From Dendrobium chrysotoxum (lineage: Eukaryota; Streptophyta; Magnoliopsida; Asparagales; Orchidaceae): a stretch of DNA of 64,000 nt. The stretch is taken from NCBI GenBank assembly GCA_019925795.1, contig CM034300.1, positions 69,667,021 through 69,731,020 of the forward strand, written 5' to 3'. Position numbers and translations under genes: made by a program. Positions 1 to 12,100 of this stretch are shown piece after piece. The notes below the pieces were generated by a model. That model made no database searches, was not told where the DNA came from, and worked only from the letters and a program-made list of their open reading frames with translations. The stretch's first letter is position 1, and every line of letters begins with the position of its first letter.

Positions 1-400
1 CACTGGGTGTATGGTAGCGGTCGGTGGTAACCTCAAACGATAGGCCACTGCTCCAATCCTTTCCAATATCTTATAAAGGCCAAAGTACCTCGGAGCTAAC
101 TTCTCACTCCTCCTGTTAGCTATCGTCCTTTGTCTGTAGGGATGAAGCTTCAAGTATTCTCTATCCCCGATCTCAAACTGGATGTCCTTCCTACACTCAT
201 TCGACTGTTTTTTCATGATCTGCTAAGCCCTCAGTAGGTGCTTTTTCAATTCATCTAACACCCTACCCCTCTCCTCGAAGTACTATTCCACTGAAGAAAA
301 TGGTGTGCTACTCTGCCCTAAGTGCACTAATGAGGTGGTCCCTGCCATACTACACTTTGAAAGGAGTCATCTGGGAAGCCGAATGATATGAAATGTTGTA

Positions 401-1237
401 CTAGTACTCTGCCATGCTAGCTACTTGGCCCACAACCGAGGTGTCTCTGAAATAAAACATTGTAGGTATATTTCCAAGCTCTTGTTTACCACCTCCGTCT
501 GTCTGGGGGTGGTAAGTGGTGCTCTTCTTCAGCACTATCCCCTGCAGCCCGAACAACTCCCTCCAAAAATGGTTGAGGAGCACCTTATCTCTATCGGACA
601 CTATAGACTTTGGTATCCCATGTAATCTGACCACCTCCCTAATGAATGTGTTTGCCACTATCATTGTCGTGTAAGGATGTCGTAGTGGAATGAAATGAGC
701 ATACTTTCTCAATCTGTTCACCACCACCAGAATCACTGTCAACCCCTCAGATTGGGGCAACTCATCTATAAAATTCATAGTAATCTCCTCCCACACTTTG
801 TCTGGAAGAGCTAGGGGTTGTAGTAATCCCCCTAGAGCCATGGCCATATATTTGCTTCTCAGGCATAGCTCACATCTCGCCACCATCTCCTCCACATCCT
901 TGTGTTTCACTTTCCAATACAATTATGCTTCCAATCTCCTGTATGTCTTCTACACACCAGAATGTCCCTCAACAGCGCTCCCGCTCCCGCTCCCGTGGAA
1001 CTCCTGCAGCAAGTGTGGAATATGGACTGAGGTCTGTGACAACACAAACTTCCCCTGGTACAACAGTCTTCTCCCTTCCAGGGAATAGCCAGGGTGGCTA
1101 CTCTCATCCCTTAATAGATCTACTCTAATCCTTCCTAGATCCTCATCCTGCACACTCTCCTCTTTAATAGCCCCCCAATCCAGCATCAGTGGTATCAAAA
1201 TGGCTAACTCCTGGAGCTCCCCCACGCATCTTGACAA
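401..1237 (-). pseudogene. Integrase remnant of the first chromovirus
   Basis: Two overlapping frames (950–1237 and 401–922) give the zinc-binding part (CELCLRSK as the C..C half) and the catalytic core (ITMNFIDELPQSEG, LHGIPKSIVSDRD, YHPQTDG). The first catalytic Asp, normally in MDF, reads MNF. A frame change lies between the two parts, and the frame is lost just after TDG, near the expected catalytic Glu. Positions 1–400 continue with a GPY/F-like C-terminal region, broken by frame changes. Confidence 0.88.
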
Positions 1238-1286
1238 GGCATCAACCGCCTTGTTCTCTTACCCTGACCTATATTGGATCTCAAAG

Positions 1287-2233
1287 TCATAGCCCAATAG
1301 CTTTGATAGCCACCTCTGATGCTTCTCGGTCACCATTCTCTGCTCCAATATATACTTCAAGCTCTTGTGGTATGTCCTGACAATGAAATGTCGACCTAAT
1401 AAATAAGGCCGCAACTTCTAAATTGCTAACACAATGGCTCCTCTTATAGACTGACTTTAGTCTAGCTTTGGCTGTCAACACTTGGTTGAAGTAAGCTATG
1501 GGCCTGTGCTTCTGCATGAGCACTGCTCCCAATCCATACGTTGATGCATCTGTCTCTACTACAAAAATATGGCTGAAATTTGGTAGGCTAGGATCGGTAC
1601 TATGGTCATTGCCTTCTTCAATCTCTCAAAGGTTTGAGTGACTGCCTCTCCCCACAAGAAGCTATCCTTTTTCAGTTGCTATATCAATGGTCAGGCTATG
1701 GTGCTGTATCATCTCACAAATCTCCTGTAGTACCCAATCAACCCTTGGAAACCTTTCAGCTCCCTCAGGTTCCTAGGTAGAGGCCATTTCAACATTACCT
1801 CAATCTTGGCCTGATCAGTGGCTACCCCCTCCTGAGATACCACGTGCCCCAAGTACTCCACGCTGGCTTGCGCAAAACAACACTTCTTCAGGTTAGCTCT
1901 CAGTTGATGCTCCTCTAACACTTCTAAGGCCACCCTCTAGTGCTCCAAAGCCGAACTGCTATACACTAGGATGTCATAAAAAAAAAAAAAAAACAGCACG
2001 AACTTCCGGAGGTATGGTCGAAACATTCTATTCATAAGGGACTGAAAAGTAGCAGGGGTGTTGGTGAGGCTAAATGATATTACTAAGAACTCGTAGTGTC
2101 CCTCATGTGTCCTGAATATAGTCTTCGGGACATCCTCCTCTCTCATCCTGATCTGATGGTACCCAGACTTCAGATCCATCTTCATTAACACCATTGCTCC
2201 ACACAATTCATCTAGCAGTTCATCTATCACCAA
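1287..2233 (-). pseudogene. Reverse transcriptase / RNase H remnant of the first chromovirus
   Basis: The frame at 1937–2233 shows MKMDLKSGYHQIRMREEDVP, FRTHEGHYEFLV and the RT active-site region ending YDILVYS. Frame 1709–1933 shows YLGHVVSQEGVATDQAKIEV and GFQGLIGYYRRFVR. Frame 1287–1532 carries the start of RNase H (GAVLMQKHRPIAYFNQ). A run of 14 A on the + strand at about 1979–1992 encodes a Phe tract in front of the active site, and the first Asp of the expected DD pair reads Tyr. The RT is therefore dead. Confidence 0.88.
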
Positions 2234-2441
2234 AATGCGAAACTTGTCTGGCCATTCTTTGTATTCAGAGCTCGGTAGTTTACATAGAATCTTCAGCTCT
2301 CATTCTTCTTCTTGATCAGTAAGACTGGACTAGAAAAAGGACTAACATTCGGCTCTATGATCCATACCTCCAACATCTCTCGAATCAGCTTGTCAATCTC
2401 ATCCTTTTGAATCTAAGGGTAGTGGTGAGGCCTGACACTAA

Positions 2442-3240
2442 TCACCCCCCCTCCCCCCCTCCTCCTCCTCCTCCAACATGATCCCATCTATGCTTTGCAG
2501 CTCCACAAAAAATTCTCCTACCACCTCCTATATGGTCCTCACTATAGTTTGAGTGATACCATGGCTTTGGATAACCTTGCACACCCTTGATCATCATCCT
2601 TCTTCCCTCCACCACCAGCTTCATCGTCAGTGCTCCCCAATTAACTATAGTATCCCCTAAGGTCTGTAGCCATTTCATCCCCAGGATGACATCAGTGCTC
2701 TTCAACTCTAATGGAAGGAAGTCCTCTCTTACCTAGACCCTATGTATGGTCAAAATCACTCCCTTACAAACTCCTCTACCTGTTTCAAACTTCCCAGTGC
2801 CTATCATCACTCTATGTCCACCAATTTCACCCCCAATTGATTTATGACCTTGTTGGAGATAAAATTGTGAGTAACCTAATTATTTATCAACACTACCACC
2901 TCCCTGTCTACTATTTCTCCTTTCACTTTCATGATGTGATTTGGAATAAATCCTACCATTGAGTTTAATGAGACCTACGCCATGTCTAAATGCAGCTCTT
3001 CCTCCTCCTTTGCCAATGCCTCACTTCCACCTCCCTCCTCAGCTTCCTCGTCATCACAAACGGTGAGAACTTGAAGAGTTTAGTTCTTACATATGTTCCC
3101 CGGGGTATACCTCTTATCACATCCAAAGCACAATCCCTTTGCCCTCTCCTCCTGAAGCTCCTTCTCAATGAGCTTCTTGAAATTTCCCTCAAATCCCCCT
3201 CATGCAGGCTTTATCTTTGGGGTCTCTAGAAGGCTACCCG
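2442..3240 (-). pseudogene. Gag/protease remnant of the first chromovirus
   Basis: Frame 2442–2705 contains DVILGMKWLQTLGDTIVNWG, the protease-to-RT linker typical of Ty3/gypsy pol. Frame 2986–3192 matches the end of gag around the zinc-knuckle region, with the Cys residues mostly lost. Similarity ends near 3240, where unrelated AT-rich sequence begins. Confidence 0.75.
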
Positions 3241-4837
3241 GTGTTGGTATGATAACCCATATTTTGACTCAATGAAATAAATTTTTTCAGGAGTCATTAT
3301 AAATCCAAATCACAAACTATATTTGTCATAACATAGATATTATAGGGATTTAATCACATTAATTTTTGCATAATTTTTGGGCATTGGTGCAAATCTTTAA
3401 GAAAATTGACACATATCTGTACAAGTGAGGGTTTTGGGACTATCATGTATTCGTTTTGCAAATCAATTTCATCATTTTTTTAAAATAAAATAGGCTATTT
3501 TATGGATATTGTTTTATAATTTTTAAAGCTCTAAAAAGATTTATATAAAATTTATACTAAAACCCGAATAAATTATATAATTATATTTATATTATATTAT
3601 TATTTTATTTTTAAATATCTAATACCACTTAACATATTTCATTAAAATCTATTTAATCTTTTCATGTTCTTCATTCCTTAAGCCAGTAAAATAGAAGAGG
3701 GATTTGATTTTAAGAGAAAAATAAAGGAGAGAGAAAATAGAAGTTAGGATTTAAAGAGGCTCTAGAGCAATTTTTCTCCGTCAACCTTTTTGGGAGATTT
3801 GCTTGTCTTATTGTAAGAAATCATTATCCTATTTTCGATTTTAATAATTTGGTGTTTTTGAAAAATTTTCTATTAAATTTGTATTTCCATTACAAAAAAA
3901 ACGAGAATAATTTTATATTGACAAAATTTTTACCGCGTAACTTTTTATATGTTATAGAGATTACAATTATAAAAGTTTTAGTATTTATTTGAGATTTTCT
4001 GTCGGGTGATTTTGAAAAAGCAGCGATTTTTGTCAATTCAAAATTTTATTTTAATATGTAAAAATAGTGCTTTAGTTCAATTAAAGTTTCAGAATATTGT
4101 TATATATGATATTTGGTAATTTGGTTAGTTTCTAAAAAAATGAATTTATACTTAGTAGGATTTTCTGTTTCTTACCGTTAAGATATGTTGACATGTTCTG
4201 AATTAAGCCCAATTATGTTTTTATTTATTGTAATGCATTGGAAATGAATGTGTGCATGTGATTGAATAATAGTTGGTCGCTATTACTGTTATAGTATTGT
4301 GATAATAATATATATGTGTAAAAGATTGGTTGACCTTTTGGTTGGAGATTGATTGATCTCTACAAGATAGTGGGCTGACGGACTTTTCTTTAATTACTAT
4401 GATTGGGTGTTATCCTCTACTGATACAATGATACAACTATTGTGAGTTATAAGGAGTTATTATTATGTCAACGGGCAAAGAGTGACGACTCTGTTTACTG
4501 AGCCAACGATTTACTGATACTGATACGATACTAGAAAAATATTGATAAGCCAGGATTTTTTATTTGTTTAGTGTGACTACTGAAATACATGTTATTGAAG
4601 CATTGTTTCTATTATTGTACGTATTTATTATTACTGTATGGATTTCTGTTACTGCTATCAGTAATAGAAATATTTATTGTTACTGTACGGATTTATCGTA
4701 TCAGTATCAATTTCTATTATTGTACGAATTTATTGTTACTGTACGGACAAAAAGTGACGACTCTCATTTATCATATCAGTAATAGAAATATTTATTGTTA
4801 CTGTACGGATTTATTGTTATTGTATAGTAACACTAAC
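3241..4837. other. AT-rich, unclassified block between gag remnant and LTR remnant
   Basis: About 1.6 kb without a recognisable gene. It interrupts what should be continuous sequence from gag to the 5' LTR of the first chromovirus, so it is probably a nested insertion or an LTR of another family. It begins near TGATAACCC. I could not find matching ends or a target duplication. It includes the 105-bp tandem duplication listed separately. Confidence 0.4.
4606..4813. repeat. Tandem duplication, 105-bp period, two copies
   Basis: Copies at 4606–4710 and 4711–4813 both start TTTCTATTATTGTACG and contain TATTGTTACTGTACGGA. Later parts differ by small substitutions and indels. GTGACGACTCT inside the second copy also occurs upstream at about 4482. 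Confidence 0.7.
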
Positions 4838-5104
4838 CCTAGAGAGAATAACCTCCTTAAAACAAATAATAACCAAGTAAATCCCTAAACAACCCCTCAT
4901 TTGAAGGACCTAAACAGCCCGTCATTTGAATTTTCCTTCCTAATAGCCCCTAAAATCCTCCTCTAATTCCTGTTGGACCCCACCTGGAGAGTGGGCGGGA
5001 GCTCCCCTAGGCGGAACTCCCAATTCTGCATCTGCGTGGAACTCCCTATTCCGATTCCGCCTCTATGCACATTGGCCGGTCCCGTGTCCTAGACCAGCCT
5101 ATCA
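4838..5104 (-). mobile_element. LTR remnant, TGATA…TATCA family
   Basis: The sequence from the AACCCTAGAGAG region to CCTATCA resembles the right half of the solo LTR at 5519–6026: alternating CCCCTAA/CCCTC blocks, GGGCGG and GGCGGAACT motifs, GGCCGG, and a TATCA end. The left end is lost against the AT-rich block. It is probably the truncated 5' LTR of the minus-strand chromovirus at 1–3240. Confidence 0.5.
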
Positions 5105-5513
5105 CATGCATACGTTAACAATGAGTGCTTGGATTGGTTGTAGCAGAGCTTTCATATTTCCTTACTCTCTTAGATTTGCTTGGAAATTGAGAATGAATTA
5201 TATATAATGAGCATCATTAATATTTAATACTATTGGAGAGGGCGGAATTGGGATAATTATCAATTCCCCTCCTATAAGATAGTTACGGAAGGTTTATCGG
5301 AATGTATGCAGCACAAAAATTATAAAGACCACAGTTTACCATTTTTTTTAAGTCTCTCTTTTTTTTTTTTTCTGATTTTGACATAATTCAGCATTAGTTT
5401 TTTAATCTTGCTCTTTGTAAATATCATACATCCTGCGTGGTCTGTGCGCCTGGTCAAACCACTCAGCCTGCACTTAGGGATGCTATTGCGTGAAAGTCAG
5501 CATTGCTCTATGG
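5105..5513 (+). other. Intron sequence with nothing recognised
   Basis: Mixed intron DNA with poly-T runs near 5343–5370. I see no exon of the kinase here; the expected preceding exon motifs (for example a VAVKVQ strand) are absent in all frames. Confidence 0.5.
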
Positions 5514-5518
5514 GTTAC

Positions 5519-6026
5519 TGATAGGAAATACTTGAGTTCGCAAGTAATCATATCGGATTTACTTGAGTTCGCAAGCAAACCTAAACAATATTTGATAAAA
5601 ACAGTGAGAAACACAAGAAATCTGAGCAAATCAAACTAGGAACGATAGATTGCGTATTAGAAATAAAGCAAAGCAAAAGTCAAAGCAAGATACAAGAGAT
5701 CCTCAATCCGAGAGGAGGATCGTCTCTCCCAAATCTCTAGACAAGATCGTCTAGAGCCCAAGCCTCCAAGGAACCCTAATTTCAATTAATTCCAAACATA
5801 ATCCCCCTAATCCTCTCATGCACTTTAATACAAAAGATTTCCTATCCTAATTTCCCTCCCAAAGCCCTAGCCGCCCCCTCCTAATTAATTTGAATTTTCT
5901 TGAGTGGATGGGGCCCACCCATTGGGCGGAAACGGAACCAAGGAGGCGGACTGGTTCCGCCTCCTATACACGAGTTGAGCCGGCCCTTTGGCCGGCTGGG
6001 CCGGTTCAACCTGAACCGGCGTATCA
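5519..6026 (-). mobile_element. Solo LTR, TGATA…TATCA chromovirus family
   Basis: A 508-bp sequence starting TGATAGG and ending GCGTATCA, flanked by the identical 5-bp duplication GTTAC (5514–5518 and 6027–6031). The internal CGAGAGGAGGATC…TCTCTCCC block matches the LTRs at 31756 and 38245 in the same orientation, so the family is the short-LTR chromovirus. No internal region remains, consistent with LTR–LTR recombination. It ends 82 bp before a kinase exon. Confidence 0.92.
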
Positions 6027-6108
6027 GTTACATAATATCTGTTAGTTTCAAATGAAGGGATATTTTGGTTTCATACTTTTCCTTATAAGACCTTGTTTTG
6101 TTTTTCAG

Positions 6109-6175
6109 GTTTTTCCTGGATACAAGTTTGATCAAGTATTATCTGAATTTAAGAGAACAATTTCTCTGGAACTTG
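6109..6175 (+). CDS. ABC1-like kinase, first exon in window
   Basis: Phase-0 start after TTTTTCAG and a GTGAG donor. It encodes 22 codons (FPGYKFDQVL near the start, TISLEL at the end) plus one base of an Asp codon completed by the next exon. The FPGYKFD motif is typical of ADCK5-like ABC1 kinases. It starts only 82 bp downstream of a solo LTR. Confidence 0.88.
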
Positions 6176-9100
6176 GTGAGTCCTAAAAGTTTTTTGGATG
6201 TTTGCTCTGCAGTTTGATACTAAAAAGTCGTTTATATATATTTCTTTTAATCATGTGTAAAAACATTAATGGAAGTTTTTCCTGCATGATGGATATTAAA
6301 TCAACTAGTTATGGGCTTACTCATGTTTGTGATTTGCCAATTCAATTTAGGAAGCAGTTTACATTACAATTAAAATGAGATGTTTCGCGTCCAGTTCATC
6401 TGACTTGCATTTTGGTTTCCTCACCTTAACTTGTCTCATCAGAACTCACATGTATATGTCAAATTCATGCCGCTTAAGAGTTTTAATATTATTATCATTT
6501 GAAATGAACATTGAGTATATTTTTTTGCTGCAACTGGCCTGGGAATTGTGAACTTGAACGATGCGGGAAATTTGAACATAAGTACCTCAAGCATTATCTG
6601 ACCTGTTTATGGGATTAGACATAAAATTAATAAGACACATGCATATCAGTTGCCGCATTATTTTTCTGACTTCACATTGTGTAATGCTTAATGAATCTGA
6701 GTTCATGCCATGACTTGGCAGGGATTATATTTCACGTTTTCACAAAATGACTAAGTTAAGGAGTAAAGATTCTTCTAAAAATCAAATATTATTAGACTTG
6801 AAACCATATTTAAGATGAGTTTCGTGCTATTGAATTTGATGATGCAGAGAGAACGTTTCTTCCTCTTTATGAAGAAGGACTTCCTGCATACGTGAGCAAG
6901 ACATGTTATGTGCAAAGGTTAATCAGACCTGTTCTCGCAGATATTGAGAGGATTGAATTATATCATTTTTTGGAGATCGTTTGCAGGCATGGAATAGAAA
7001 TGTCAATGAATGCCATTCTACTTTCTGATAAATGTTATGCTAGAGACTTACCCTACAATTAAGCCCTCTTACTACTGTTGCTCCTTTGTAGTGTCATTAT
7101 GCAATGTTTAATTTGGCGAGCGTACAATTCAGTTTCCACATTTGAATTAATTGAATTTTGGAGTAAAAATCTAGAAGCAGTTTGACTTTTAGAGAGATAT
7201 CATCAAGATAGTACTTTGCTCATTGTGATTCATTTACATGTTAATTACTTAGTAGTTTCGGTTTTCTTAGTTATATGAAAATACGTTCTTTACTTAATTG
7301 AAGACCAGAGCTAACAACTAACAACTTTAATAGGGAAAAAACACTTAAAGGGTACAAATATTCAACAATCTTAGGTGCAATATGTAAAACCTGAAATTTG
7401 TCGTTCGAACGCGTCGCACGCATTTCGATGCATCACGACGAATTTAGGCGAAATTTCAAAGTCTTCGGAATGCGACGAAATAAATTTTATTAAATTCTAC
7501 ACGAAATTTCGATCGAAACAATATAAAGAACTTATAGGAAATTATGCATGGTTTAGGAGCTAAAATTTTTTGAAGTTCGTTTAAGTAATAATTACCCTTT
7601 CTCCCCAATTTGCCCTCATAACCCTTTTTAAGAAAATATAGGAGAAGGGGCACTTGCGTCATTTTTTTTAATCTCCCTTAAATCTCTAAGAGACCGATTA
7701 ATTCGGTCCCTTGTGGTTTCTTTTGGTCGAAGAGAAGAAGGGAGCGGAAGAGAGGAAGGAGCGGCGGGAGCTTGGCGGAGGCGGCGGCCGGCGGCTTTTC
7801 CGGCTGTGGTTTTAGGAGAAATTAAAGGGGAAGGCTTGGGATAGGTTAAGGTATGTTTTTCTTTAGCTAATTCTAGATTTTTGAAAAGATTTTTTTAAGA
7901 GAAATTTTTAGGGTTTGCTCAAAACTCAAAGGCTTAAAAGAAAAATTATAGGAAAAGATTAGGGAAAGTTTTTTTTTTTTTTTCATGAAATATGAAATTT
8001 CCTTAAAGGATTTTCAAAGTTCAAAACTAGGGTTTGCTTAAATGAAGGGGTTTTCATAGGAGAATGTTGGTATGTATGTGAGCATGATTCTAAGCTTTAA
8101 TATTGAATTTAGTAAGAAAAATTTTAGACTTTCAAATTAGGGCTTTTCCAAAACTAAGTTTTTTTAATTAGGAAGTGAACAAATGTTGTTCCTAAAGGTC
8201 ATGGGAAGTCTCTAATGATGAGAAAATGAGAATGGGGAAAATAAAATAATTTTCCTAATTTTTACATTATTGTAATCCAAAAATTTAAAGCCCTAAATTT
8301 ATAAATAGGTAAGAGAGAGGTTTTGACATGCAATTTTAGTGAAATTATTGAAAAATTAGGTTTTCAAAATTTAGGTTTTATGTAAAACCGAAAATGATTT
8401 ATGAAAAATCATAATTTGTGTAGGGATGATGATATATAAATGCTATTTTTTCATGTTGTTGTTATTGTCGTATCTCTTTTATCTTGAGGTAAGGGGAGTT
8501 TGTTTAGATATGGCATGTGTAGGATTAGTGTGTCTTAGTGGTTTGAATTGTAGCGTAAGAGATTTATGTTGTGATATTTTCCCTTAGGTTTGGAGAAGAA
8601 GAAGTAAGGATAGGTTGGTGAAGTGGAAGCTTTTAAAGTGCATTTGAGGTAGGAATCTCTTTTTCTACGTGATCATATTCCTTTATATTTTATTATACCT
8701 TTATGTTTTATATCTTTACTTAATTGATTCATGAAAATTTCATATCTTTACTTAATTGATACATGACAAGTGCAATACTTAGATGATGTGATACATACCA
8801 AATGTATTGTTTATGTTTAACATTCTAAGCATCCATAGAAATTCCTTTCATACACTTACTTCATGTTCAAGATGAATGATTGTTATAAAAAGGGGCTACA
8901 TTTCATACATACGCCTATATGGAAAGAGTTTGCATACATATGCCTATATAGAAAGAGTATGAAATTGATTGTGCATGTTGAAAGCGGAGCAAGAATATGG
9001 CTCTTCATAAATGTGGCTCTTATGAGCAAAACGGGAACAAAATGACCCTTTTGGGGCAAAAGAGGAAAAGCAATAAATGGTCAAAAAGATGTTTGTGTAC

Positions 9101-12100
9101 CTGATCAGTACACCCCTGGTACTCCGATACGGTTGTATAAAATATATATGAATAAGCATATGATATGCATAAGCTATGACATCCATACGACACATAACAT
9201 ACATATGGCATAGGACATTCATGAGGCACCCAACATTCCTAAGACATATGAAATCTAGCATGTGAAGCAAAACAATCAAGGCATTTCACCTTTAGCTTAT
9301 AATGTGAATTTTCATTTCAAAGGCATGTGAAAATGTTAGGATTAGAGTTTTCCTATTGAGCTTTAGCTCACTCCCTTGTGTTTGAAAATTTTTAGTAGAC
9401 CCTGCTGCAAGAAATGACTGACAACCCAAGGTTCATCTACAATCATCATGTACCGGTTGACAGGTTCTTTTGATGTTTTTCTTAGTTGTAGTTTATCTCT
9501 TTTTGGGTGGTTTAGCATGCTTTAGATTTTTAAAGCCACCTATGTAAATGTGGAATGACATGAAATGATATGAAATGAAGTGTTTAGTACATGTGAAATA
9601 CTATGAATGATATGAAATTTATTTTGGGCGCTTTTAGTGTATTGTGAAGTCTTTTGGATTTATTCAATGTATGTTTTAAGAAAATCAAAATGTTTCGAAT
9701 GTCCGATTCCGTTCTCGCCTCGTTTACACGAGCTAACCGGGCCGGGTCGTGACACAATAAATATGACATAGATCAAATATTAACAATAAAGGTAGGATGC
9801 AACTTAAATTTCAATTATTACAAGTCAAAAGATGGTTGATATGCACCTTTCTGAAGAATAACTCGCAATAATGGATATGAAACCCTTGTATTCTTAATAA
9901 ATTATTAACCAATTATATTGACTGCACAACAAAATTATGGAAAAATAGCTGCCGGAAATAGAGGAAAAGGCATGAAAAAGGTCAAACATAGGGAAAGATG
10001 GACAGGGGAAATCACTTCAAGAAATAATAACACGGAGGAATGGCATAGGAAAAGGTTGAGAAGGTGCATAGGTGGAGGAATGAACACTAGGGACAGCTGG
10101 TGGAGAAAGTAGCATGGGAATAGAACATGATATGGCCAAAGAGTCGTTTATTTCTGACAGCTCTAATTCTTCTATATATAGAACCAAAAGAGTAGGGTGC
10201 CAGATTACGGCTTCATTTGGGACGGCTTTCTTATTGCTTCTTAAAATAACTTTTTAGTACAAAAATTCAAATTTTTGTACTAAAAAGCTGCTTTAAAAAG
10301 TAGGACAAAAGCTATCCCATACGAAGCCTACATCAATATATGAAGCACTTCTGGTGCCTCCTTTCATTGCTCCATTTATGCATGGAGATCTTAGGCCAGC
10401 TTCCAGCCACATTATTTCAAAAGTGTGTACTTTGTTTCACGGTTAACAAAGCTATTCACAATATTCACTTATTGTATCTTAGGAAATCATTATCCTTATA
10501 CCCTGAACTAGGTAGAATTGACTTGATTTAGTCGCCTTCAATTTGATCTAGTTTAAGTTTAAAGCCTAGCATTTCTTGAAAGGCATAATTGCATTGCTAA
10601 GTCTAGCAAGTTTGAGTAAATAGCCTTATTAAGTAAGCCATAGACATGTGACGAGGTTTATTACATCGATCATTTATGTATGATTTCTTTCTAAACCATT
10701 AATCAAAGTATCAAACTATCATTAAAACCTTTAATCATCATGCGACAGTGAAAGTTTTTATGTAGTTTAGAAGAACTTTTTGCTAAATAATCCTAATCTT
10801 GTGGTCAGCATCATTACATCTATAGCAATTCAATAATGTGTGGGCAACAACCTTTCATGTGCAATAATCCAATAATTCATAGACAATATTTTATTTTTTA
10901 CTCAAATGATTCTAGTGATGTGCTATATATATATATAGAATAAGAGAATAAATTTAATCATAAAATCTCCCACTTTCTCCTCATTATAATTTTCAAGATG
11001 GTATCAAAGACATTCTGGTTCTACTCTTTTTTGGGCCGACAATCCTTTAACATGAAGCTTGGAGTCTCTCTTCTGAGGTGATGAGTCCTTCACCAGCATT
11101 GAAACCAATCTCTTTCCAACAAGAGTAGCGAAAACACATGTGAAGGATCCTCATGTGGATGCAACTGACACGAAGAAGCCAATTGTTAAGAAGGCAACAA
11201 CCCCAATGCTAGAAATCCTGCTCTAAAACTAAAACATGTAAAATTCATAATAAAATATTGGATTAAATTTTTTTGAAGATAACTAAGAACAAAGAAAAAT
11301 ATCAATAGCTCTCTTATTCATGTTTCAGCCATCTGGACAACAAACTGAAGATAGCTAATTATTCTACTTAAAATAAGCTTATCAGGAACATCATCGAAAC
11401 AAGCTAAATTGCTCAAAAAGGTAAATACTCAAATGCCCTCATCCAAAAAAAACTTGGATGGTAGACTCGAGTGTTAGATCATATGCCAAAAGACAAAAAT
11501 ATTTTCCACAATTACAACCAATGTCATAGAAATTATTGTCACAACCCGACCCGGTGAGCTCGTGTTAACGGGGCGGGAACGGATGTTGGACATTAAAAAT
11601 ATGAACTTTGCTTAACGTACGCATTTGGAAATCTAAACACATGAAAAGAAAACTCAATGCGCCTCTATACCACTTTAAATTTGAACTAAACTTTCATATT
11701 ATTTCCTGTCATTTCCACATGCTAAACCACCCAAAATAACAAACTACAACTAAGAAAAACATCAAAAGAACTTGTCAACCGGTACACGACGACTGTAGAT
11801 GAACCTTGGGTTGTCAGCCATTTCTTGCAGCAGGTTCTCCTAAAAATTTCCCAACACAAGGGAGTGAGCTAAAGCTCAATAGGAAAACTCTAATCCTAAC
11901 ATCTTCACATGCCTTTGAAATAAAAATTTACATTATAAACTAAAGATGTAATGCCATAATTGTTTTGCTTCACGTGCCATGCTAGATTTCATATGTCGTA
12001 GGAATGTTGATTGCCTCATAAATGCCATATATAGTGTATGTATCATTTGGTTGGGTCCCTCATAAATGCCACATATAGTGCCTCATAAATGTCACATATA

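Larger units (their letters stand above)
1..3240 (-). mobile_element. Decayed Ty3/gypsy chromovirus (3' end off window)
   Basis: On the minus strand, reading right to left, there are remnants of gag, protease, reverse transcriptase, RNase H and integrase in the standard Ty3/gypsy order. The sequence resembles the element at 31756–38763 domain by domain, so the two are probably one family. All frames are interrupted. The left (3') part and its LTR lie outside the window. The gag start is separated from an LTR remnant at 4838–5104 by foreign AT-rich DNA. Confidence 0.9.

Noticed and set aside
6845..7063. Open stretch resembling a kinase exon
   Set aside because: It has no ABC1-kinase similarity and does not join 6175 or 18983 in frame; the true next exon is at 18983.
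8863..9279. Several small frames on both strands
   Set aside because: They lie inside a solo LTR and recur in other LTR copies with stops and frame changes.
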